Assembly: GCA_910588655.1 (NCBI GenBank)
Contig: CAJUPJ010000017.1
Location: 11,006 to 75,005 of the forward strand
Direction: 5' to 3'
Length of the DNA stretch: 64,000 nucleotides
Source: an uncultured Lachnospiraceae bacterium
GTDB taxonomy: Bacteria; Bacillota; Clostridia; Lachnospirales; Lachnospiraceae
A program made the position numbers and the translations under genes. The notes under the pieces are model-generated. The model saw nothing but the letters and a program-made list of their open reading frames with translations, did no database searches and had not been told where the DNA came from. Below are positions 1-7,960 of this stretch, piece after piece (within the stretch, counting starts at the first letter, position 1; each line of letters opens with the position of its first letter).

Positions 1-197
1 ATATGTTCATAAACATCAGATGAAATTTCGCAAACAACCAGGGAATTAAACTTTCCCTTTGTAAATACAGAACCGGTATAACTATTATCTCTTCTTAAAT
101 CCCCATCCGTTTCCCTTTTAAGATTTAATGAAGCTATTTTCTTAGATACCGATACGAAAGCACAATCGAAAATCTCATCTACCTCCATATCTGTCAA
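1..197 (-). CDS. Partial protein downstream of the YvyF-like gene
   Basis: Only the N-terminal ~65 residues lie in the window; the reading frame runs off the left edge. A TTG start at 197 sits about 7 bases after a strong AAGGAGGG site, whereas the ATG at 188 is too far from it, so TTG is preferred. The fragment begins MTDMEVDEIFDCAFVSVSKK and later has a segment YTGSVFTKGKFNSLVVCEI that loosely recalls the beta-strand pattern of CheX/CheC-type chemotaxis phosphatases. That resemblance is weak and I do not assign a function. The gene follows the YvyF-like gene on the same strand after a short gap, so it is probably in the same flagellar/late-competence transcript. Confidence 0.55.
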   Translation of the reverse strand, partial: MTDMEVDEIFDCAFVSVSKKIASLNLKRETDGDLRRDNSYTGSVFTKGKFNSLVVCEISSDVYEH

Positions 198-223
198 AGA
201 GCTCCCTCCTTTAAATTCAGACA

Positions 224-619
224 TTAATTGCCTAGAAACCTCATCTTTGCACTAGTTGCCTTTTTATCTTTCTGTGGTGTAGTTGTAACATAAAGATTAT
301 TCAACGAATTTGCCATATTCTGCTTACACCCTGGGCAGAAACGGCCCGTAAGTATCGGTCTCCCACACTTTTCACATTCTATTGAAACACCCGAATCCTT
401 AGTAAAACTCAGTCTTTCCTCCCTTACCCACTTCTTTATCTGCTGCATTGGAACATCATTTTCCTCCGCAACTTCCGGCATGCCTGCACCTGGATTATCA
501 TATATATACTTCCTCACCTCCATAAATTTTTCTTCCATTTCCTTTTCGCAGGCTGGACAAAGTGAATTGCCTGTATAGTCAAATAAATTTCCACATTTTT
601 TACAATTTCTGACATCCAT
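224..619 (-). CDS. yvyF: YvyF-like flagellar operon protein (TIGR03826 type)
   Basis: This 131-residue protein has two zinc-ribbon-like CxxC pairs at each end: CKKC and CPAC near residues 6-24, and CEKC and CPGC near residues 82-98. Between them is a helical stretch (about 33-70) ending in IKKWVREERL that looks like a helix-turn-helix. This arrangement is that of the YvyF family found next to comFC and flgM in Firmicutes; the molecular role is poorly defined but is presumed regulatory for flagellar genes. The start has GGGAGG 8 bases upstream. It lies directly downstream of comFC with an 18-base gap, matching the comFC-yvyF order of Bacillus subtilis, which supports the call. The protein has no signal peptide and should be cytoplasmic. 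Confidence 0.8.
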   Translation of the reverse strand: MDVRNCKKCGNLFDYTGNSLCPACEKEMEEKFMEVRKYIYDNPGAGMPEVAEENDVPMQQIKKWVREERLSFTKDSGVSIECEKCGRPILTGRFCPGCKQNMANSLNNLYVTTTPQKDKKATSAKMRFLGN

Positions 620-637
620 ACCAGATACCTCCCTTCA

Positions 638-1411
638 TTAATATCCTTTTCCTATACAAGTACATAAAAAATAGATACTTTCTATATGTGCACATTTTAA
701 GACATAAGAACACTCTTCTATTGTACTGCCTGTTGTATATATATCATCTATTATTATAACACACTTAACATTCTGATACAACTCCCGGGTTTGCTTTACT
801 GTTTCAAATGCTTTATACAGGTTATCCTTTCTCTCCCTGTCTGTAAGTTCTTTCTGGGGGACAGTGTCTTTCCTGCGTACAAGAAGATTATGTATAACCT
901 GTATTCCTGTAAGCTCCCCTAATATGTCTGCTATAATTCCAGCCTGGTTATATCCTCTGTCCATCATTCTCTTAATATGTACAGGTATTAATGCATCTGG
1001 TGATATGCTTTCTATCCACCTTCCATAAGCCTCAAACATCTTATTTGCATAAAACTTTGCATACCCTGTCCTCCCATAATATTTAAAACCTTCTATGGAC
1101 TTCTTCATATATTTATTATACACAAATACTGCCCTTCCACAAATAAATGAAGTTTCTTTTTTCATGCAGTCCATACAAAATTCCCCATCACCCAATAGCG
1201 GTTTGCCACATTTCATACAGAAAGGGCTTTTTACAAGTTCCGCCTTACTGGTACAGCCCTGGCATATGCTGTTATCTTCCCCGGCTGGCAGTACCCTGCC
1301 ACATACCACACATCTTTCTGGATATATAACCCCTGCCAGGAGTTTCAAAGTTTCCTTGCCATATTTTACATACTTAGACCATCCCTCCAGTATCCATTTC
1401 CTCCATTTCAA
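638..1411 (-). CDS. comFC: ComFC-type amidophosphoribosyltransferase-like competence protein
   Basis: ComFC family proteins combine an N-terminal zinc-binding module with a C-terminal PRTase fold and act in uptake or processing of transforming DNA. Cysteine pairs are visible near residues 34-37 (CVVC), 50-53 (CQGC), 65-68 (CMKC) and 79-82 (CMDC). The PRPP-binding loop is VIIIDDIYTTGST near residue 220. The open frame starts with TTG at 1411, inside the end of recD2 and with a weak ribosome binding site. A second TTG at 1348 with AAGGA just upstream would avoid the overlap and still keep all cysteines, so the true start is uncertain. The pairing recD2-comFC-yvyF suggests one transcript linking DNA processing and flagellar genes. 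Confidence 0.88.
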   Translation of the reverse strand: MKWRKWILEGWSKYVKYGKETLKLLAGVIYPERCVVCGRVLPAGEDNSICQGCTSKAELVKSPFCMKCGKPLLGDGEFCMDCMKKETSFICGRAVFVYNKYMKKSIEGFKYYGRTGYAKFYANKMFEAYGRWIESISPDALIPVHIKRMMDRGYNQAGIIADILGELTGIQVIHNLLVRRKDTVPQKELTDRERKDNLYKAFETVKQTRELYQNVKCVIIIDDIYTTGSTIEECSYVLKCAHIESIYFLCTCIGKGY

Positions 1412-3626
1412 TTATCCGCTGGCAAAGCCCCGAATAACGTTTCTGTTCATTTACATTTCCTATCATCTGGCTTATAACTGCAGCACTTCCTACAAGTGTT
1501 ACACATTTCTTAGCCCTGGTAACTGCCGTATAAAGAAGGTTTCTGTTTAACAGCATTTTAGGGCCTCCAAGTACAGGTATAATTACAGCCGGATATTCAC
1601 TTCCTTGTGACTTATGTATCGTCACAGCATACGCAAGTTCCAGTTCATCCATTTCATTAAAAGCATATTTTGCAGTTTTTCCTTCTTCAAACTCAACTAC
1701 AACAGCTTCTTCTATTTCTGATATGCTTTTTATTACCCCTGTATCACCATTAAAAACCCCTGTACCATCATCATATACATCACCAAACCTGTTAGATTTA
1801 ACCCATTTTATCTGGTAATTATTCTTAACCTGCATGACTTTATCATTTTCCCGGAAAAGTATTCCGTGGAATTCTTTTTCCTTTTTACCAGGTGATTTCA
1901 TATTCATATAGCCCTGTAAAATTTTGTTCAGGCTTTCCACACCAAGTGTGCCCTTCCTTACTGGTGTAAGCACCTGTATGTCATATGGCTCTGCATTAAC
2001 ATAAGGCGGCAGGTTTTTCATTATAAGCTGTATTACTACATTAATTACATCCTGTGGATTATCCCTTTCAAGATGGAAGAAATCCATATTTTTATTATCA
2101 AGTTTTATCTGCATTCCAGCATTAATTTTATGTGCATTAGTTACAATTTCACTTTCTGCTGCCTGTCTGAAAATATGGTTAAGTTTAACCACATTGCAAA
2201 ACCCGGCCTGTATCATGTCTTTTAATACATTGCCCGGTCCTACTGACGGAAGCTGGTTAGCATCCCCTGCCATTATAAGGCGTGTTCCAGGCACGAGTGC
2301 CTTTAAAAGTGCATGGAGCAGGTATATATCAACCATTGAAAACTCATCTACTATAATAACATCTGCCTCAAGTGGCTGCAATTCATTTCTTTCAAAATGC
2401 ATGCCGCCACCCTCAGTGCCACTTCCCCCGTTAACTCCAAGCAGCCTGTGTATCGTCTGTGCTTCCCTGCCAGATGTTTCTGACATCCTTTTGGCTGCCC
2501 TTCCTGTCGGCGCTGCAAGAAGCACCTCAAGCCCTTCTTCTTCCAGTATATTTATAATTGTATTAATGGTTGTAGTTTTACCTGTACCCGGCCCTCCTGT
2601 TATTATAAGCACTCCGTCCAGTGCTGCATGGTAAACTGCCTGTTTCTGCATCTCATCAAGCACAATTTCTTTCTGGTGGTTTGCCTGTATCCTTCTCCCA
2701 AGTTCTTCCATGTCAGCAGGGAAATGTATATTTAAGTCTAAAAGCATCCTTGCACAGTTTAACTCCATATAATAAAGCCTGCTTATATAAAGACGCCTTT
2801 CTTCTCCTGTTTCCTGTATAACAATCTCTTTATCAAGTGCAAGTGCATCCGTTTCATGTGCAACAATTTCCCTGTCTGTCATCAGGAGTTCTGTTGCAGC
2901 ATCCACCAGCTCATTCTCAGGCAGGTAACAGTGTCCCTGCGCCCCTGACTGTTGTAATGAATAAATAATCCCTGCACGTACCCTGTACTTTGAATTTGGC
3001 TGGAAACCTGCTTTCTGGGCAATGGCATCTGCAAGCTTAAACCCTATACCTGATATATCTTCTGCCAGTTTATAGGGGTTTTTATGCAGAACCTCATAAA
3101 TATCATCTTTGTAATATTTGTATATTTTTACAGCCATATTTATGCTTATTCCATAATCCTGTAAAAACATCATTGCATGACGTGTCTGCCTTTTTTCCGA
3201 AAACTGCCCTGCAATATTTACAGCCATTTTCATGCTTATTCCTTTAACCTCTGCAAGCCGCTCAGGTTCTTTTTCAATAATACTGAAAGTATCTGCGCCA
3301 AATTTCCTTACTATCCTTGCTGCAAGTGCAGGCCCTATCCCTTTTATAGCACCAGAGCCAAGATACCTCTCTGTTGCAAATTCATCATCAGGTGTTTTCT
3401 CCTCATAGCTTTCAACCTGTAACTGGCGTCCATAGTTCCTGTGGACCACTTCATTTCCCCTGGCTAAAAGGTATTCCCCTTCTGATACAAATGAAAAATA
3501 TCCTACACAGCAGATTTCCTTCTCTTCCCCCTCCTCTTTTGAAGGGTCAGCCAGATATAATACCGTATAACCATTTTCTTCATTACGGAATGTAATACGG
3601 TCTACATACCCTTCGGCTTCCATCAT
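1374..3626 (-). CDS. recD2: RecD2-type ATP-dependent 5'-3' DNA helicase
   Basis: RecD2 proteins are RecD-like helicases that act without RecBC in DNA repair and fork maintenance. This 750-residue protein has an N-terminal OB-like region, helix-hairpin-helix segments (for example YLGSGAIKGIGPALAARIV near residues 90-108 and later KGISMKMAVNIA), then the superfamily 1 core with Walker A GGPGTGKTTT near residue 343, motif II VDEFSMVD, and the C-terminal motif AVTIHKSQGSEYP. The length agrees with RecD2 of other Firmicutes. No RecB or RecC gene is nearby. The 3' end overlaps the maximal comFC frame by 38 bases. An intrinsic terminator lies just upstream, between this gene and the preceding noncoding RNA, so recD2 needs its own promoter or read-through. 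Confidence 0.92.
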   Translation of the reverse strand: MMEAEGYVDRITFRNEENGYTVLYLADPSKEEGEEKEICCVGYFSFVSEGEYLLARGNEVVHRNYGRQLQVESYEEKTPDDEFATERYLGSGAIKGIGPALAARIVRKFGADTFSIIEKEPERLAEVKGISMKMAVNIAGQFSEKRQTRHAMMFLQDYGISINMAVKIYKYYKDDIYEVLHKNPYKLAEDISGIGFKLADAIAQKAGFQPNSKYRVRAGIIYSLQQSGAQGHCYLPENELVDAATELLMTDREIVAHETDALALDKEIVIQETGEERRLYISRLYYMELNCARMLLDLNIHFPADMEELGRRIQANHQKEIVLDEMQKQAVYHAALDGVLIITGGPGTGKTTTINTIINILEEEGLEVLLAAPTGRAAKRMSETSGREAQTIHRLLGVNGGSGTEGGGMHFERNELQPLEADVIIVDEFSMVDIYLLHALLKALVPGTRLIMAGDANQLPSVGPGNVLKDMIQAGFCNVVKLNHIFRQAAESEIVTNAHKINAGMQIKLDNKNMDFFHLERDNPQDVINVVIQLIMKNLPPYVNAEPYDIQVLTPVRKGTLGVESLNKILQGYMNMKSPGKKEKEFHGILFRENDKVMQVKNNYQIKWVKSNRFGDVYDDGTGVFNGDTGVIKSISEIEEAVVVEFEEGKTAKYAFNEMDELELAYAVTIHKSQGSEYPAVIIPVLGGPKMLLNRNLLYTAVTRAKKCVTLVGSAAVISQMIGNVNEQKRYSGLCQRIIEMEEMDTGGMV

Positions 3627-3680
3627 TAAAAATACCAGTCCCTTCTGTGAAATATATGGTTTTATCCACTATAATCTTAA

Positions 3681-3716
3681 TATATAAAGAACAAAGCCAC
3701 TGCATAAAGCAGCGGC
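3681..3716 (-). terminator. Rho-independent terminator of a minus-strand transcript
   Basis: On the minus strand GCCGCTGC and GCAGTGGC form an 8-bp stem with one G-U pair around a TTTAT loop, followed by TTTGTTCTTTA. The G-U pair is an A-C mismatch on the plus strand, which fixes the orientation. It ends the RNA described next and separates it from recD2. Confidence 0.75.
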
Positions 3717-3871
3717 CCGTTTATTTCCGCAAAAGCAAAATGCAGATGTGTAAGTTAATCCTGCACCATCCATATCTGCCCGCGGATGCCAGGTACACCG
3801 CCCACCAGGGCGGACTTGGTAAAAAAGTTATGTCACGCCTTGTAACTTGTTACGGGGTATCTGGCTGGTTT
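3690..3871 (-). ncRNA. Candidate structured noncoding RNA (raiA-motif candidate)
   Basis: This 180-base interval has no credible reading frame on the minus strand. It is bracketed by a TATAAT element at 3878-3883 and by the intrinsic terminator at 3681-3716. The RNA would contain a perfect CCGCCC-TGGT-GGGCGG hairpin, a GTAA-CAAG-TTAC hairpin, a closing helix between GCCAG near the 5' end and CTGGC about 75 bases later, CATCC with GGATG, GCAGAT with ATCTGC, and TCCGC with GCGGA; some of these interleave, implying pseudoknots. Higher GC than its surroundings and its place in a comF-linked cluster recall the raiA-motif RNAs of Clostridia, but I cannot confirm family membership. The GC-rich, structured character is observed; the family is inferred. 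Confidence 0.5.
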
Positions 3872-4210
3872 TTATAAATTATATTGTGTTTTCATTGAAT
3901 CATATAACTGCTGCGCCAGTCCTAACCCGCCGCCATCAACAATGGCATCAGCATACGACTGGTTAAGCATAGTGCTGAAATACTGCATATATTCGCCCTT
4001 TTCATCTTCATTTTCAAGGGACTTTTTAGACTCTTCAATTATCTTCTGTACAAAATATGATTCAAAATCCTTGCAGACTTCCATAAGTTTGTCTGCATCT
4101 TCTGGTGTGCCCATGCTGTCAAGCTTACTCTGTAAAGAAGAACCTGTAGAAGAATTAATATTATTATAATATGTATTATATATTGATGATGTGTCTAATA
4201 CAGAAGCCAT
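3872..4210 (-). CDS. FlgJ N-terminal-like flagellar rod-binding protein
   Basis: This 112-residue protein corresponds to the rod-binding domain (PF10135) found alone in Firmicutes and at the N-terminus of proteobacterial FlgJ. Characteristic segments are CKDFESYFVQKIIEE near residues 46-60 and GLGLAQQLYDSM at the C-terminus. It is expected to cap or scaffold rod assembly in the cell envelope; the muramidase domain of FlgJ is absent. The start follows AAGGTGG by 4 bases. It is the third gene in an flhO-flhP-rod-binding series on one strand, 22 bases after flhP, consistent with co-transcription. The -10 element of the candidate noncoding RNA overlaps its final codons. Confidence 0.88.
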   Translation of the reverse strand: MASVLDTSSIYNTYYNNINSSTGSSLQSKLDSMGTPEDADKLMEVCKDFESYFVQKIIEESKKSLENEDEKGEYMQYFSTMLNQSYADAIVDGGGLGLAQQLYDSMKTQYNL

Positions 4211-4232
4211 TAAACCACCTTACCCTTCTTTA

Positions 4233-5051
4233 TTATGACCTGAGATTGTTTGCCTGCTGCAGCATTTCATCCGAAGCCTGTATTGCCTTGGAATTCATTT
4301 CATATGCACGCTGTGTAACAATCATGTCAACCATTTCATCCACCGCCTGTACGCTGGAATTTTCAAGATAACCATGTTTTACAATACTTCTCTTAAGGTT
4401 TGGGTCAAGCCCTTCTACCCTTGGCTCACCTGAAGCAAGTGAAGCACCAAGATAGCTTCCGCCAAGCTTATCAAGTCCTGAAGGATTGTTAAACTGTGTC
4501 ATTCCTATAGAAATATTTAAAGGAACTGGATTGTTGTCATCACCCTTATAATAAATATTGCCATAATTATCAAAATACAGCCTGGAAGCATCCAAATCAT
4601 TAGAAAATGTAATACGGTTGCCATTTGTATCAAGGATTGCATAACCATCAGCTGTTGAAAGTGTCATTCCAGCAGTATCAACTGCCAATATAAAATGCCC
4701 GTTTCTTGTATAACCTATTGAGCCATCTGGCATCTCAACCATAAAGAAACCTTCACCATTTATACCAAAGTCAAAATCACCCTCACTTGCAGTTAATTCA
4801 CCATCACCATTATATGATGTTGTAATTGCTGCAACTTTAACACCCAGGCCAACCTGTGCACCTATTGGCTTAACAACGCCATTTGTGTCATTAGTCCTTT
4901 CCTGTATTGTCTGGTATAAAAGTGACTGGAATGCTGTTGTTTCTTTCTTGTAACCAGTTGTATTAATATTTGCCAGATTGTTTGATATAGTATCAAGACT
5001 GGTCTGCTGGGCTTTCATACCCGAAGCAGCAGTCCAAAGTGACCTCATCAT
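4233..5051 (-). CDS. flhP: Flagellar basal-body rod protein, FlgG/FlhP family
   Basis: The protein begins MMRSLWTAASGMKAQQTSL and continues with DTISNNLANINTTGYKK, the N-terminal rod-domain signature of the flagellar rod/hook family. It ends in a C-terminal helix VDEMVDMIVTQRAYEMNSKA typical of FlgG. The length of about 272 residues is right for a distal rod protein. The open frame extends 20 codons further upstream to 5111, but that extension is not homologous and the ATG-ATG pair at 5051/5048 is the likely start. The position after flhO and mbl matches the B. subtilis mbl-flhO-flhP order. A small 6-bp hairpin at 5084-5100 lies in the gap before the start. Confidence 0.9.
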   Translation of the reverse strand: MMRSLWTAASGMKAQQTSLDTISNNLANINTTGYKKETTAFQSLLYQTIQERTNDTNGVVKPIGAQVGLGVKVAAITTSYNGDGELTASEGDFDFGINGEGFFMVEMPDGSIGYTRNGHFILAVDTAGMTLSTADGYAILDTNGNRITFSNDLDASRLYFDNYGNIYYKGDDNNPVPLNISIGMTQFNNPSGLDKLGGSYLGASLASGEPRVEGLDPNLKRSIVKHGYLENSSVQAVDEMVDMIVTQRAYEMNSKAIQASDEMLQQANNLRS

Positions 5052-5129
5052 ATTAAAAGACCTGCCCTTCCCTGCACTAAAATCCAGGAATGACTCCTGG
5101 CATAATGCCACATAAATATTTTAATGCAA

Positions 5130-5903
5130 TTACAGCTTGCCGACTTCAGTAACAGCCTTGCCAATAAGGTTATCCTGTGTCTGTATCATTTTCTGCCCTG
5201 CTTCATATGCACGTGTAATTGTAATCATTGAAACCATCTGGTCAATAACATTGACATTGGACTGTTCTGTAAAACCTTGCAGCATGCCTGCATACGCCTG
5301 CTTTACAGTTGCCCCGTTTACTGCCTTGTACATATTTTCACCATAAAGTTCAAGATAATTATAATCCTCAAAATCTGTAAGTGCTATCGTATCTACCAGA
5401 ACACCATCTGCATAAACTGCACCGCTGTTTTTAATTGCAATCTCTGTTGCATCAACAGGAACTTGCAAATCACCACTGGCACTCTGCAAATGGTTGCCAT
5501 CACAGTCAACTATAAAACCATCCCTTGTTACAGTAAACCTGCCATTGCGTGTATACATTGTCTCATCATTGCCATTGGCATCTGTAACCCTCATTGTAAA
5601 GAAACCATCACCTTCAATGGCAATATCATATGTATTGCCTGTTTCCCTTAAAGAACCCTGTGTCCAGTCCATATATGTTTCACCTATCTTAACACCAAGG
5701 TTCATATTGCCAATTGGCTCATCAAGGTATGCATTAGAACCATCCCTTATCTTAATTGCCATCATATCTTTAAAAGACTGGCTTGTAACATTCTCTGCCT
5801 TATAACCAACCGTAGCTGAGTTAGCCAGGTTGTTGGAAATAATATCCAGCCTCTTCTGTTCATTAACCATACCTGTATATGCAGTGTATAATCCTCTGAC
5901 CAT
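5130..5903 (-). CDS. flhO: Flagellar hook-basal body protein, FlgF/FlhO family
   Basis: This 257-residue protein starts MVRGLYTAYTGMVNEQKRL followed by DIISNNLANSATVGYKAE, the rod-protein N-terminal signature, and ends with the matching C-terminal helix IDQMVSMITITRAYEAGQKM. It is the first of two paralogous rod genes downstream of mbl and so corresponds to FlhO (FlgF-like) of Bacillus. Rod proteins are exported through the flagellar type III apparatus, so absence of a signal peptide is expected. GGAAGGGG precedes the ATG by about 8 bases. I found no convincing sigma-D (FliA-type) promoter in the 217-base gap upstream. Confidence 0.88.
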   Translation of the reverse strand: MVRGLYTAYTGMVNEQKRLDIISNNLANSATVGYKAENVTSQSFKDMMAIKIRDGSNAYLDEPIGNMNLGVKIGETYMDWTQGSLRETGNTYDIAIEGDGFFTMRVTDANGNDETMYTRNGRFTVTRDGFIVDCDGNHLQSASGDLQVPVDATEIAIKNSGAVYADGVLVDTIALTDFEDYNYLELYGENMYKAVNGATVKQAYAGMLQGFTEQSNVNVIDQMVSMITITRAYEAGQKMIQTQDNLIGKAVTEVGKL

Positions 5904-5959
5904 CTATAAATCCCCTTCCACACTAACAAACATATTGGCTGTGCCGCCACAGACAATAC

Positions 5960-5982
5960 ATAAAAACCCGTAGAAACAGGTT
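5960..5982 (-). terminator. Possible terminator or attenuator ahead of flhO
   Basis: On the minus strand AACCTG and CGGGTT form a 6-bp stem with one G-U pair, followed by TTTTATG. It lies between mbl and flhO and could reduce read-through from mbl. The stem is short, so this is tentative. Confidence 0.35.
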
Positions 5983-6047
5983 ATTGCGTTACATGTATAT
6001 AAATATATAAATTTGCCCACATTAATATATCGTCACTTTTTATTAAA

Positions 6048-6084
6048 CCAATTAGCATATAACAGCCTTATATGCTGCAATTGG
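6048..6084 (-). terminator. Long inverted repeat downstream of mbl
   Basis: CCAATT-gca-GCATATAA and TTATATGC-t-AATTGG pair around a short loop, giving a long AT-rich stem 37 bases after the mbl stop codon. The T-tract after it on the minus strand is short (TTTAATAAAAAG). It may act as a weak terminator or as an mRNA 3'-end stabiliser. Confidence 0.5.
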
Positions 6085-6120
6085 TTACATTTACCACTAA
6101 TTTAAACATCAAACCTCTGT

Positions 6121-7119
6121 TTAATCATTATCATCACGCTTACCGCTAAGGAATTCCACAAACTTGCCAGTACCAACTGCAACAGCAGTCATAGGGTCTT
6201 CAGCGGTCATAGTAGTAATGCCTGTCCTTTCCTCTATAAGCTCTTCAAGCCCATATAAAAGGCTGCCTCCACCTGTAAGCACAATTCCCCTGTCCGCAAC
6301 ATCTGCTGCAAGTTCAGGAGGTGTCTTTTCAAGTACACTGTGTACAGCCTCAACTATCTGTGATGTAATTTCTTTTAATGCCTCAAGGGTTTCATCAGAT
6401 GTTACTGTTATAGTCTTAGGAAGGCCAGTAACAAGATTGCGCCCCCTTACGTCCATAGTTTCAACTTCAGGACGTTTATATGCTGAACCAATTTTAACCT
6501 TTATATCCTCTGCGGTTCTTTCACCTATAAGCAGATTGTGTGTTTTACGCATATAGCGTACAATGGCTTCGTCAAAGTCATCGCCTGCAACCTTAATAGA
6601 TGTGCTGACTACTGTGCCTCCGAGTGAGATAACAGCAATATCAGCAGTACCGCCTCCTATATCTACAATCATATTGCCACATGGCCTTGCAATATCAATT
6701 CCTGCACCTATAGCTGCTGCTATTGGCTCTTCTATAATCGCTACTTCCCTTGCTCCTGCTTCATATGTTGCGTCTTCTACGGCTTTCTTCTCAACTTCTG
6801 TCACCCCGCTTGGCACACACACACTTATACGTGGTTTCCTGAAACGGGTCTTGCCACATGATTTCTGGATAAAATAACGAAGCATCTTTTCAGTTACAGT
6901 ATAATCAGATATAACTCCCTGGCGTAATGGACGCACTGCAACAATATTGCCTGGCGTACGGCCAAGCATAAGCCTCGCATCTTCCCCAATAGCTTTAATT
7001 TTATTAGTATCTCTGTCAAATGCAACAACTGAAGGTTCTCTTAAAACAACACCTTTACCCTTTATATATACAAGCACATTAGCTGTGCCAAGGTCAATTC
7101 CGATATCACTGCCAACCAT
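6121..7119 (-). CDS. mbl: MreB/Mbl family cell-shape actin homologue
   Basis: This 332-residue protein carries the actin-fold signatures of MreB: phosphate-1 GIDLGTANVLVY near residue 7, the IVDIGGGTADIAVISLGG phosphate-2 segment near 160, and the adenosine motif GIVLTGGGSLLYGLEELI near 285. It forms membrane-associated filaments that direct lateral wall synthesis. The paralogue call Mbl rather than MreB rests on context: no mreC or mreD follows, and the two flagellar rod genes do, as in the B. subtilis mbl-flhO-flhP cluster. AAGGAG lies 7 bases before the ATG. Confidence in MreB family is very high; in the mbl paralogue it is moderate. Confidence 0.9.
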   Translation of the reverse strand: MVGSDIGIDLGTANVLVYIKGKGVVLREPSVVAFDRDTNKIKAIGEDARLMLGRTPGNIVAVRPLRQGVISDYTVTEKMLRYFIQKSCGKTRFRKPRISVCVPSGVTEVEKKAVEDATYEAGAREVAIIEEPIAAAIGAGIDIARPCGNMIVDIGGGTADIAVISLGGTVVSTSIKVAGDDFDEAIVRYMRKTHNLLIGERTAEDIKVKIGSAYKRPEVETMDVRGRNLVTGLPKTITVTSDETLEALKEITSQIVEAVHSVLEKTPPELAADVADRGIVLTGGGSLLYGLEELIEERTGITTMTAEDPMTAVAVGTGKFVEFLSGKRDDND

Positions 7120-7287
7120 TAATTTTCTCCTTTCAACGCAACTTACTACTCTATTTTTTCCAAAGTTAAACTAAATTAAACATACACTTTAACATTATAT
7201 ACCATTTATTGCAAATTTAAAAGTGGATTTTTTATAAATTTCCGTACAGGCATTGCAGCGCCTGTTATTTTTATTATAATACACCTT

Positions 7288-7316
7288 TTGACTAAAACGC
7301 CAGCTTGTTTTATAAT
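7288..7316 (+). promoter_or_regulatory. Sigma-A promoter for the small membrane protein gene
   Basis: TTGACT at 7288-7293 and TATAAT at 7311-7316 are separated by exactly 17 bases, and the gene begins 47 bases downstream. This is a near-consensus vegetative promoter. Confidence 0.8.
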
Positions 7317-7362
7317 ATAATTTGTACAAAACCACAAAACATGCCAGACTGGAGGCGTTTAT

Positions 7363-7827
7363 ATGCAAAATTCCAAAAAGCTGAATAAAGAAATATCTCT
7401 TATAAGCAGGTATGCAGGCTTAAAATGTTCTAAATACATCCTGCTTATGCTGCTTGCAATTATATATTTTCCAATGCGTACAACACCAACATATATTTTC
7501 CTGGCAGCAGTTTTTGCCCCTCTTTTCCTCGGGCTTGCTGCAAGTATCTCACAAAACCAGCAGGACACAGAGGAATTTGTCCTTCCATATACAGCTGGAA
7601 AATACAATTTTACAATGACAAAATATAAAAACGAAAAATACGGCTACCTGCTGAACTGCTTCCTGCTTCTTTTATGGCAGGCTGATATAAACCTCCATAA
7701 CCTTTATACAATGCCTCTTAAAACTGTTCCTGCATTTATAATTATTGTGTACACTTTAGTACGTATAATTACTGGAATTTTTATTAAATACAAAATAAAA
7801 TACGATTTTACAAACCTTAACCTGTAA
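7363..7827 (+). CDS. Small polytopic membrane protein of unknown function
   Basis: I do not recognise this 154-residue protein. It has about four hydrophobic segments: residues ~25-40 (YILLMLLAIIYFP), ~44-62 (YIFLAAVFAPLFLGLAASI), ~95-106 (YLLNCFLLLLWQ) and ~122-143 (TVPAFIIIVYTLVRIITGIFI), ending in a short basic tail. A charged central segment (residues 63-93) lies between the second and third. GGAGGCG precedes the ATG, a near-perfect promoter lies upstream, and a bidirectional terminator follows, so it is a single-gene transcription unit opposite in orientation to its neighbours. Confidence 0.75.
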   Translation: MQNSKKLNKEISLISRYAGLKCSKYILLMLLAIIYFPMRTTPTYIFLAAVFAPLFLGLAASISQNQQDTEEFVLPYTAGKYNFTMTKYKNEKYGYLLNCFLLLLWQADINLHNLYTMPLKTVPAFIIIVYTLVRIITGIFIKYKIKYDFTNLNL

Positions 7828-7851
7828 AAACCGCACCATCCCAGACAACCT

Positions 7852-7899
7852 AAAAGATGGCAAGATAAATACTCTAATTACTTATCTTACCATCTTTTT
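7852..7899. terminator. Bidirectional terminator between convergent genes
   Basis: AAAGATGG-c-AAGATAA and TTATCTT-a-CCATCTTT form a 15-bp interrupted stem flanked by A4 on the left and T5 on the right, so it can stop transcripts from both the membrane protein gene (+) and the gene at 7961 (-). Confidence 0.85.
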
Positions 7900-7960
7900 A
7901 TGTCATATTTATATATTATATATTACTTTTATATTACTTTTTAATTAAGAATTACCTGTT

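Noticed and set aside
1095..1550. Plus-strand open frame of 151 codons
   Set aside because: It lies opposite comFC and recD2, has no ribosome binding site and a composition typical of an antisense shadow.
5084..5100. CCAGGA-ATGAC-TCCTGG hairpin between flhO and flhP as a terminator
   Set aside because: The stem is only 6 bp and no T-tract follows on either strand, while the genes appear co-transcribed.
5904..6120. Sigma-D (FliA-type) promoter upstream of flhO
   Set aside because: No TAAA-N15-GCCGATAA-like sequence with acceptable spacing was found on the minus strand.
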